This document shows positions 10,343-19,400 of a stretch of 64,000 nt of DNA, one piece after another (position 1 is the first letter of the stretch; each line of letters begins with the position of its first letter). The DNA is from Pedobacter cryoconitis (GTDB taxonomy: Bacteria > Bacteroidota > Bacteroidia > Sphingobacteriales > Sphingobacteriaceae), in contig NZ_CP014504.1 in the NCBI RefSeq assembly GCF_001590605.1, positions 1,178,001-1,242,000 on the forward strand. The letters run 5' to 3'. The translations under genes and the position numbers were made by a program. The notes beneath the pieces are model-generated. The model was given only the letters and a program-made list of their open reading frames with translations. It was not told where the DNA came from and did not search any database.

Positions 10343-13300
10343 ATGGAACTTAAAGAATTATTGACATATATTGAGGCTAATCATATTGATGTAAGCCTTA
10401 GCGAATCCTATAACTTAAATATCGTCTTAAATAAAAAAGACGCTGAAAATAAAACGCTAATTGATGCTATCAGAAACAACAAGGAACACCTGATCAAGCA
10501 CCTCGAAACGAAAAATAGTGCAAACCTTATTCCTATTTACAGGATGACGCCTTTTCAAGAAGGTTTAGCAGGGTTTGTTAAAAATAATCCGGAAAGTTCC
10601 AGATATATCATCCACCTTACTTTTAGATCAGAAAGAGAGATAGATTATAATGCTTTCAAAAAAGCATGTGGATTTCTGGTATCAAGCCATGAGATTTTGA
10701 AATCTTCATTTGATTATGATGTTACAGAACAGGTTTTTAAATCGAAAATTATTGATACCGGTGAGTTTTTTTGTGAAAGAATAATTCCCGAAGAGGAGGA
10801 GGCTTTCAGACAGGGAAGTTTTGATATTTCCAAAGAATCACTGATAAAATTTGCATTGCTTGATAAGCATATTATCATCATAAAAATACATCATATCATA
10901 GCAGATATTGTATCTGTGCAGCTTATGCTAAAACAGTTGTTTGGCTACTACAGCAGTTTTCAAAATAATATTGCCCCTGAGGCTTTTCCATCAGTTCCTT
11001 TTTCAGAATATACTAAATGGCTATTGAAACAGAACCATGAAAAAGGGTTGTCCTATTGGAAAAATCTGTTAGAGGATTATGAGGCAACACCAATAGAGCA
11101 AATAGTTCCTGCCAAGAAAACACTTCAGGAAAGTTATGCTGAATTAAATGTTACGTACGACTTGAATAATGTCACTCAGAACATATTAAAAAACCATAAG
11201 CTTACAAACAACACAGCGATTAACTTCTTCTTTGGATTGGTTTTCGCTAAATATTTCAGAAGCAGAAAGTTTGTATGGGGCAATACAATAACCCATAGAT
11301 ACATGGATCATGATAATTTTAGAGATATTATTGGTCCTATGATTACAACAATACCAGTAGCAAATGATTTTGACCAGCATGAAACGATTATAAAGTCTAT
11401 TTTTGATTTTCATTATCAGCTTTTAGATTCCCGTGAGCATTCCTATATTTCTACCCCGGAAATCTATGAGGCCATTAATTCTAAAAACCTGTTTAGTGCG
11501 AATTTGAGTTTTCAGGATGTTTCGGAAAATAACGATGATACATTTAACGATGTCAGTATTCAAAGGCTGGTTTCTGAAAGTCAGAGTATATCCCATTTTC
11601 CGCTTTCTATCCTGGCATCTTTAAAAAATGATAAAATTTCATTTAGCATTAGTTATAGATCAGATATATTTTCTCAGGATATAATCAAAGATATGACCGA
11701 CATTGTAATAGGCCTTTATAATAATCTTGAAAATCTGACTGATCGAAAGTACTCGGAACTGGATATTTTTGAATATAAAAAAGATGTAGAAAGGTCCATT
11801 CTGACAGGAGAAAATTTCGACCAGGAAGATATGTGTATACAAAAGCTATTTTCAGATGCATTAAGAAAGTATAAAGAAAAAATAGCAATAGAAGATGTCG
11901 AAAATAATTCCCTCACATTTACCGAGTTGGATGCGAAGAGTAATTATGTTGCCAACCAACTGATACAAAAAAATATTACGGGTGCAGTTGGGGTTCACCT
12001 TAAGTATACTAACAATTTAATTGTAAGTATTCTTGGGATCTTAAAAGCCGGATGTACAGTGATTAGTTTAGAGCATGGTTATCCAATAGAGCAGCTTAAT
12101 CTTATAACTTTAGAAACTGATTTGAAGGCCTGTATCCTAAGCTCCGAAGAAAAAACATTATTTGGGGATCGTTTACCCTATATAAAAGAAAATTGTACCC
12201 TAATCCGTATTTCGGAATCTGTCCCTTCAGAAAATAGCCTTATTTCCGAAAGAAAAAACCAGTTAGGAGACACCCTGTCACTTTATTATACATCAGGATC
12301 TACCGGGATTCCTAAAATAGTCAGGGTATCGCATGAAAATACAATAAATGGGTTGCTATACCTACTGCAAAATTATCCTTCCAGTGTTCAGGATATCTTT
12401 TGTCTTAACATCAGAGTTTCCTTTAGCCCTTCAATAAGAAATATATTAGAAGCAATTATACAAGGTAATAAAATAGTTATCCTTCCAGAATATCTGTATT
12501 ATAATATAGATAAGTTCGTTGAAACTGTAGCCCAGAAAGAAATATCACGGCTGTCACTTACGCCAAGTTTTATCAAACTTCTTATTGAAAGCGGCAAAGA
12601 AAACTTCCTGAATAAACTTAATTTCATAGAAGTACGCGGGGAAGCAATTTCTATGGAAGACATCAGATTATTTAAAAAACTTATGCCTGCAACAACAATT
12701 GTTAGTAGATATGGGTCTACAGAGGCGTCTTCTACTGCCTATAATGAAGCTTTGAATGCTAATATTAATAACTCTTCGAGATATTTTGCTCTTGGTAAAC
12801 CGATACACAATACCCTGTTTAAAATTATTGACGATAATAACAATGTGCTGCCATCAGGAATTATCGGAGAAATATATGTCGAAAGTAAAAGTGTGGCACA
12901 AGGCTATATTGGAAGTCCAAATAATAATTTTATTTATGATAAAAACCAGCTTACAGGATTAAAAACCGGAGACTTAGGCTATATAGATCAGGATGGTATT
13001 TTACAGTTTATCGGAAGAAAGGATGCGATGTTAAAACTGAGGGGATATCGTATTGAGCCCGAAGAAATAGAACTTGCCATGGAGAAGTTTGAAGGGGTAA
13101 TGAAGGCGAAAATAGTTCCTGTAGATGTAGAAGACCCTACGATGGCAAGGTTAGTGGCTTTCTGCCATGTAAAAACTGTGGAAGAGTTTAGCGATATCAA
13201 TCTTAAACACTTTTTAAAGGATATGTTGCCTAACTATATGATCCCTAACAAAATACTCTTTGTTGATAAATTTCCACGAACTAATACGGGTAAAATAGAC

Positions 13301-14323
13301 ATACAATCCCTGAAGAGGTTAATAAATGTAACAGATAAAAACAGAACTGAAACAAAAAGCATCACTGAACAGAGGATAAAAGAAATTTTCACAGACATTA
13401 TGCCAAATTCTGTGATTTATATTGATGAAGAATTTTTTGAAATGGGGGTAAATTCCATTTTAACTATGAAGGCTGCCTATAAATTAAGCGTTGAGTTTAA
13501 TGTAAGCTTAAAAGGGGCAGAGCTTTTTCAGCATGATACTATTGAGAAACTGGCGGTGTACATAGAAAATATGATCCAAAATAAAAACTTCAAAAGAGAA
13601 GAGATATATCATATTCTGAATCGCAATGATGATAATAAGGATATTTTCTTCCTTATACCACCACTTACCGGAACATCATTATTTAATACATTGAAACCTT
13701 TTGTTCCAGAAGAAATTGATTTTTATGTTTTCGAAACTATTGCTGTCGAAGAGTACAGTGTACTGGCAAAAGATTTGGAAACATTGGCAGGATTTTATAA
13801 GAATTCTGTTCTTCAGCTTTGTAAAGGCAAAAGAATACATATGGGCGGTTGGTCTTTTGGAGGAAGTACAGCTTTCGAAATAGCATTACAACTACAGGCT
13901 CTTGGCGTGGAAGTGAGCTCTTTGGTATTATTGGACCCAAATATGTACAGGCCTGAATTTGATAATGATGATAAACAGAGAGAAGATTATGAAAAAATAA
14001 TCCGGGCTTTACTTGTTCAGGAAAATATTGACCCCGATGAGATCGGTATGGATAGGTTTATAGAGCAGGCTTACCATTCTAATTATGTAATTAAAAACTA
14101 CAGGCCAACTTCTATATATAAAGGAGATATTGCCCTTATTAAGCCCGAATTAACTTCAGAATTTGAGAGAAACCATGACACTCCGTTCAACGGTTTCCGT
14201 GAATATTGTGATGGCGAAATTAAAATTAGCTTCACCCCTGGAAATCATATGACCATGGCTACCGGTCCTGCAAAAGTTGTTGCGAATCTTATATTCTCGA
14301 ATTTAAATCTGGAAGCTAAATAA
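10343..14323 (+). CDS. NRPS termination module: docking domain - C - A (atypical pocket) - T - thioesterase
   Basis: Residues 1-55 again look like a TubC-type docking domain. A condensation domain covers about 65-470; its active-site motif is HHIIADI (183-189), keeping both His and the Asp but replacing the usual Gly by Ile. The adenylation domain (about 500-990) has A3 YTSGSTGIPK, A5 RYGSTEAS, A7 KTGDLG, A8 KLRGYRIE and a Lys in NTGKID. The position that normally holds Asp235 appears to be Ser, and Arg seems to fill several pocket positions, so an ordinary alpha-amino acid is doubtful. The carrier domain has GVNS with Ser1038. The type I thioesterase (about 1095-1320) has GWSFGG with Ser1171, a following LLDP aspartate and a late GNH histidine, so it should release or cyclise the product. 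It starts 3 nt after the PKS stop. Confidence 0.93.
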   Translation: MELKELLTYIEANHIDVSLSESYNLNIVLNKKDAENKTLIDAIRNNKEHLIKHLETKNSANLIPIYRMTPFQEGLAGFVKNNPESSRYIIHLTFRSEREIDYNAFKKACGFLVSSHEILKSSFDYDVTEQVFKSKIIDTGEFFCERIIPEEEEAFRQGSFDISKESLIKFALLDKHIIIIKIHHIIADIVSVQLMLKQLFGYYSSFQNNIAPEAFPSVPFSEYTKWLLKQNHEKGLSYWKNLLEDYEATPIEQIVPAKKTLQESYAELNVTYDLNNVTQNILKNHKLTNNTAINFFFGLVFAKYFRSRKFVWGNTITHRYMDHDNFRDIIGPMITTIPVANDFDQHETIIKSIFDFHYQLLDSREHSYISTPEIYEAINSKNLFSANLSFQDVSENNDDTFNDVSIQRLVSESQSISHFPLSILASLKNDKISFSISYRSDIFSQDIIKDMTDIVIGLYNNLENLTDRKYSELDIFEYKKDVERSILTGENFDQEDMCIQKLFSDALRKYKEKIAIEDVENNSLTFTELDAKSNYVANQLIQKNITGAVGVHLKYTNNLIVSILGILKAGCTVISLEHGYPIEQLNLITLETDLKACILSSEEKTLFGDRLPYIKENCTLIRISESVPSENSLISERKNQLGDTLSLYYTSGSTGIPKIVRVSHENTINGLLYLLQNYPSSVQDIFCLNIRVSFSPSIRNILEAIIQGNKIVILPEYLYYNIDKFVETVAQKEISRLSLTPSFIKLLIESGKENFLNKLNFIEVRGEAISMEDIRLFKKLMPATTIVSRYGSTEASSTAYNEALNANINNSSRYFALGKPIHNTLFKIIDDNNNVLPSGIIGEIYVESKSVAQGYIGSPNNNFIYDKNQLTGLKTGDLGYIDQDGILQFIGRKDAMLKLRGYRIEPEEIELAMEKFEGVMKAKIVPVDVEDPTMARLVAFCHVKTVEEFSDINLKHFLKDMLPNYMIPNKILFVDKFPRTNTGKIDIQSLKRLINVTDKNRTETKSITEQRIKEIFTDIMPNSVIYIDEEFFEMGVNSILTMKAAYKLSVEFNVSLKGAELFQHDTIEKLAVYIENMIQNKNFKREEIYHILNRNDDNKDIFFLIPPLTGTSLFNTLKPFVPEEIDFYVFETIAVEEYSVLAKDLETLAGFYKNSVLQLCKGKRIHMGGWSFGGSTAFEIALQLQALGVEVSSLVLLDPNMYRPEFDNDDKQREDYEKIIRALLVQENIDPDEIGMDRFIEQAYHSNYVIKNYRPTSIYKGDIALIKPELTSEFERNHDTPFNGFREYCDGEIKISFTPGNHMTMATGPAKVVANLIFSNLNLEAK

Positions 14324-14325
14324 TT

Positions 14326-15162
14326 ATGATAAAAAAAGGCTTGTTTTTTCTTATAGGGATATTACTACTTAACGGGTGTAAAATACAACATTCCACTTAT
14401 ACGCTAACTGAAAATAGGTATTCCCTGAACGAGATAAAGGAGAAACGAGGGGAGGTAATGAAGTTGAACGATTCGTTATATAAGTATGGAAAATTTAATT
14501 ATAAAGATTCCATACTTAATTATAGAATTTTGATGCCCGTTTCAGTAAAGGAGGGGAAAAGATATCCGCTTGTTATTATATTTCCCCATTCAGGTGGGAT
14601 AGGAAAAGATAATATGAACCAGATGACAACGCTTCCTAAATATTGGTTACAGGAAAATGTCCGTAAAAAATATCCTGCTTATGTAGTAGCCATACAATAT
14701 CCGGTACGTTCATCAAACTATCTTTTTGACCAATTTAAACGCATGTATTCAGTACCGGACGACTATTGTATTGAGGCCACTTCCGAACTTATAAAAAGTT
14801 TAACACAGCAATTGAAAGTAGATGATCAACGTGTTTTCGGAATAGGTTTTTCAATGGGGGCCTCTACTTTGTATAATTTGCTAAACAAACACCCGGATTT
14901 ATTAACCGCTTCCGTAAGTATTTCCGGAATTCCTGATCAAGACTTCAGCGAAAAAGTGGCAAAGTCGCCAATATGGATAATACATGGGAATGAGGATAGT
15001 GAGAATCCTATAACTCCGGACAGGATGCTGGTAGAATATCTCAAAAAAATAAATAATAAAAACTTTACCTATTGGGAGATTTCAAGTTTAGAGCATACGG
15101 TATATCCAGATCTGTATGATACTGATATGATCCCAGAATGGTTGTTTAATTTGAAAAAATAA
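14326..15162 (+). CDS. Lipoprotein alpha/beta hydrolase (dienelactone/prolyl-oligopeptidase-like)
   Basis: A 278-residue protein with a lipoprotein signal peptide (hydrophobic stretch ending LLNGC, Cys18), so it is probably anchored in the cell envelope. The fold is alpha/beta hydrolase: an oxyanion-type IIFPHSGG near 85, nucleophile elbow GFSMGAS with Ser176, a probable acid in HGNEDSE and a His in SLEHTVYPD. It starts 2 nt after the NRPS termination gene, so it is translated with the assembly line and probably acts on the product or a precursor outside the cytoplasm, for example as a maturation peptidase/esterase or a detoxifying hydrolase. The substrate cannot be read from the sequence. 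It is not a typical type II editing thioesterase, since those are cytoplasmic and lack a lipobox. Confidence 0.85.
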   Translation: MIKKGLFFLIGILLLNGCKIQHSTYTLTENRYSLNEIKEKRGEVMKLNDSLYKYGKFNYKDSILNYRILMPVSVKEGKRYPLVIIFPHSGGIGKDNMNQMTTLPKYWLQENVRKKYPAYVVAIQYPVRSSNYLFDQFKRMYSVPDDYCIEATSELIKSLTQQLKVDDQRVFGIGFSMGASTLYNLLNKHPDLLTASVSISGIPDQDFSEKVAKSPIWIIHGNEDSENPITPDRMLVEYLKKINNKNFTYWEISSLEHTVYPDLYDTDMIPEWLFNLKK

Positions 15163-15250
15163 ACGTTTTACCAGTAAATTATAATCAAAATCAGGATAGA
15201 TATCGGTTAATAAAAATTAGATAGCTGATTAAAAGGAACAGTAGAAATAA

Positions 15251-16450
15251 ATGAAAAGAACTAAAATCGGAATATTTGGGCTAGGGGTAGTAGGTAAAGG
15301 AGTATATGATCTTTTAAAAGGGATGCCTGAATTTGAAGTAGGTGCAATCGTTGTAAAAGATAAATTCAAACCGAGGAATATAGACGAAAAAATCATTACT
15401 TATGACAAACATGACATCCTGGATGATTTGGATACGGATATTGTAATTGAACTTATAGATGATGCAGAAGAGGCATACGATATTGTGACCACTTCTTTAA
15501 AAAAAGGAAAGGCTGTTATATCCGCAAATAAAAAAATGATATCGGCTCATCTTAGAGAACTTATAACTCTTCAAAAGGATACACAAACACAATTTTTATA
15601 CGAAGGCGCTGTTTGTGGGAGTATTCCTATTATAAAAAACCTGGAAGATTATTATGCAAATGATAATGTATTATCTTTAACAGGTATCGTTAATGGATCT
15701 ACAAATTATCTTCTTACAAAAGCTTTTGAAGAGAAGGTACCTTTTAGTGAAATAGTACATCGGGCGAAAGAATTGGGCTATCTTGAAAGTGACCCTTCGC
15801 TGGATATTAATGGTTACGATGCCAGATCAAAACTAAAGATTCTGATTGCACACGCTTTTGGAAAAATAGTAGAACTGGATAGTATTCTGATGATTGGTAT
15901 TCAGAATATTTCTGATGCAGATATTGATTTTGCAAAAGATCAGAATTTGAAAATAAAATTGATCGCAAAATCTTACTCACATGAGGGAAACCATATTAAC
16001 TTGGTTGTACCTATGTTTATTTCAGATCAGAGCGATTTTAATCCTATCAATGATGTGTTTAATGGAGTGGTTCTGAACTCACAACTTTCTGATAAGCATA
16101 TTTATATAGGCAGGGGAGCGGGAAGTTTACCTACAGCTGTTTCCATTATACAGGATCTGTTTTTAATTAAACAGCAGTATTCCTACGCCTATAAGAAACT
16201 GGAAAAAACAACAGATTTTTCAATAAACTATCCTTCCTATAAAATATACATCAGTTACTCTACTACAAACCATTTATTAAGTGAGGTTGAACAACATTTT
16301 AGTAATGTGATCAGGAAAGGGGTATTGAATAATAATAGTTATATCATAGGCGAAATGAAGCATGAAGAATTATGCCATGTACAGCATAAATATGAGGGAG
16401 CGGGGATTTCTGCAATATTGTTTGATACTATCCAGCCAAATAACCAATAA
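15251..16450 (+). CDS. hom: Homoserine dehydrogenase homologue inside the biosynthetic operon
   Basis: A 399-residue homologue of homoserine dehydrogenase, which reduces aspartate semialdehyde to homoserine with NAD(P)H. The N-terminal Rossmann domain shows GLGVVGKG at about 10-17 and the SANKKMIS segment near 98. The catalytic domain has EGAVCGSIP, VNGSTNYLL and the family signature ELGYLESDPSLD followed by GYDARSK, containing the expected catalytic Asp and Lys. The C-terminal 90 residues are short and may be a degenerate ACT-like part. It lies 88 nt after the hydrolase and 14 nt before the last NRPS gene, on the same strand, so it is very likely part of the cluster. Two inferences compete: it supplies homoserine or a related building block, or it is a resistant copy of a target enzyme. 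Family call firm, role open. Confidence 0.92.
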   Translation: MKRTKIGIFGLGVVGKGVYDLLKGMPEFEVGAIVVKDKFKPRNIDEKIITYDKHDILDDLDTDIVIELIDDAEEAYDIVTTSLKKGKAVISANKKMISAHLRELITLQKDTQTQFLYEGAVCGSIPIIKNLEDYYANDNVLSLTGIVNGSTNYLLTKAFEEKVPFSEIVHRAKELGYLESDPSLDINGYDARSKLKILIAHAFGKIVELDSILMIGIQNISDADIDFAKDQNLKIKLIAKSYSHEGNHINLVVPMFISDQSDFNPINDVFNGVVLNSQLSDKHIYIGRGAGSLPTAVSIIQDLFLIKQQYSYAYKKLEKTTDFSINYPSYKIYISYSTTNHLLSEVEQHFSNVIRKGVLNNNSYIIGEMKHEELCHVQHKYEGAGISAILFDTIQPNNQ

Positions 16451-16464
16451 ATCGACATCTAAAA

Positions 16465-19400
16465 ATGAAACTGACTCTTCCTCAACAAGATATTTATTTC
16501 GAACAGCTTTTGTTTCCAAATGAACCTATTTACAATATAGGAGCAAGAATTTCTATCAAAGGATATTTAGACAAAGAAAAATTTGAACAGGCGTATATCG
16601 CTTTAATACAACAGCATGATGCCTACAGGTGCCATTTAAAAGAAGTGCATGATAACGTGGAAATGCTGATTACAGATAAAATCCGGCAACTCGAATTTAT
16701 TGACTTTTCGTTTAAAGAAAATAAAGAAACTGCAGTATTGGATTTGATGCAACAAGAGTTTAAAAATCCTTTTAGTATAGAGAAGGATATATTTTTATAT
16801 CGTTTTGTTCTAATAAAAGTAGACGATGATTTCCATTATCTGTTTTCTGTTTACCACCATATAATTACCGATGGATGGGGAACATCTTTGATGTTTACAC
16901 GTTTGGTGAAAAACTATAACGATATTATGGAACACGGAGCCATAATTACTTTATATCCATATTCTTACGAGAATTTTATTATTGAAGATCAGGAGTATTT
17001 CAACTCTATGAAATTTATTAATGATAAGGAATATTGGGCTGGGAAATTTAAAATTATTCCTGAAAATTTATTTCAAAAAATAGATCCTTCACTAACAATC
17101 AATACCAGTTACAGAAAAGAATTTATAATAAAAAGAGCTGTTTATGATGGATTGGTAAGATTGGCTTTAGAAACAAAGTCGAGTACCTTTCATATTATCC
17201 TTGCAATTTTATATACTTATTTGGCTAAAAAATCTCAAAATAACCATGTTTCAATAGGATTGCCTGTTTTAAACCGTTCGGGAGCTAAATTTAAGAAGAC
17301 TGTGGGTTTATTCATGAGTGTAAATCCTTTACTACTTTCAATTGATGAAGAAGAAACGTTTATTGATTTAGTAGAAAAAATCAAAGCACAGCTAAAACAC
17401 GACTACCGTCAACAGCGTTTTCCCTTGGGGCAATTGGTAAAAGAATTGGGGGTATTTAATCAAAAGGAAAGGATATTCAATGTTACATTGTCTTACGAAA
17501 AGCAGGATTATTCAGCTCATTTTATAAATACAATTACTAAAGTGGTGCCGCTTAGCCATGAATCAGAAAGAGTAGCTTTAGCATTATATATAAGGGAATT
17601 TGACGAAAGGGAGGATGTGAAAATTGATTTTGACTATAATCTGAATTACTTTACACAAGAAAGTATTCATAAGCTTACAGAACATTTCCAGCTACTTATG
17701 GAGTCAGTTTTGAGTGATTCCGGTCAAAAAATAAAAAACCTGAATTTCCTCACCGAACACGAATGTAGAAAGCTTTTAATAAAATTCAATAACAGTGAAA
17801 AAGCTTATCCTAACAATAAAACGATTATTCAGTTATTTGAAGAACAGGCTGCGAAAGCGCCTGATAGCATAGCGGTATGGGATAAGATAACAACCTTAAC
17901 GTATAAAGAACTAAAAGAGAAGTCGGATAATATAGCAAAGTACCTGCTTTCAGGTTTTGGAGCGCATAATATGCCTGTTGGCGTATGGACTGAAAGGTCT
18001 GCAGAACTTATTATTATTCTTTTAGGAATACTTAAAGCTGGGAAATGCTATATTCCTATCGATCCAATGCTTCCGAAAGAGCGGGTCGAATACATTATTG
18101 GACATAGTCAGGCCTCACTCATCATAACCGAAGATACACTTTTAAAAGAATTTGAATCAACAGGAACATCAGGCGATAAAAATCAAATACATTTTATTAC
18201 CAAAGAGGAACTGCTGCGGTTTGAATATACATCGGCGACCGAATTAAATTATAATGCTAACCCTGGCGATACAGCCTATGTTATTTATACATCTGGTTCT
18301 ACAGGAAATCCAAAAGGAGTAGAAGTAGGGCACCTTGCGCTAACCAACTTCTTAACAAGTATTCAAAACATACCACAAGTTCAGGCAAATGATGTGCTGT
18401 ACTCGGTTACCACATATTCCTTTGATATCTCCATTTTAGAATTTTTTACGCCACTAATATCTGGAGCAAGCGTATTTATTGCTGGTAAAGCAACATTAAA
18501 TAATATAGAACAATTAAAAAAAGAGTTAGCGCAAATAGCACCGAGTATTATTCAAGCAACTCCAAGCTTTTACCAAATGTTATTTAATGCAGGCTGGAAA
18601 GGAAATGAAAATCTTAAAATACTTTGTGGAGGAGATAGTCTGAATGAATCTTTAGCAGAAAAACTCATAACACACAGTAAAGAAGTGTGGAATATGTACG
18701 GACCAACAGAAACTACAATATGGTCAAGTGCAAAGAAGATAGATAAGCCTTCTGATGCCTCTAATATAGGAAAACCAATTAATAATACCCAAATCTATAT
18801 TGTTGATAAATTCCTTAATCTTTTACCTGAAAACACTGCAGGGAGAATTTTCATCGCTGGAGATGGAGTGGCGAAAGGATATTACAAAAATGAAAAACTT
18901 ACCCAGGAGAAATTCATTGATAACCCTTTTTATATAACTGAAAAAAATAATCCTAAAATGTATGATACAGGCGACTTAGGAAAGTGGAATGGGGAAGGAG
19001 AAATAACATTTTTAGGACGGAATGATTTTCAGGTTAAAGTAAGAGGATTCAGGATAGAATTGGGTGAGATCGAAACCCATATTTTGAGGTTCAGCCCGTT
19101 AATCAAACAGGTTGTAGCGGATGCAAAAGAAGTAAATGGAGAAAAGGTATTGGTTGCTTATTACAAAGTAGATAGCGCTTTAGATAGAAGCTTAGAGATA
19201 AATAAGATCGAATGCAGAGTATATCTTCAGGGCAGGTTACCAGAATATATGATACCTGGTTTCTATATAGAGTTAGATGATATCCCGTTAACTCCTAATG
19301 GCAAAGTTGACCGTAAAGCATTACCAGATTTTACGGAAGGAGATTTAATCAGAAGAAAATTTGTTGCCCCAAAGAATGAAATAGAGAAAAAGCTGGCGGA

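Noticed and set aside
14326..15162. Type II thioesterase of the NRPS cluster
   Set aside because: The lipoprotein signal sends it out of the cytoplasm, where assembly-line editing does not occur, and the sequence resembles prolyl-oligopeptidase/dienelactone-type hydrolases.
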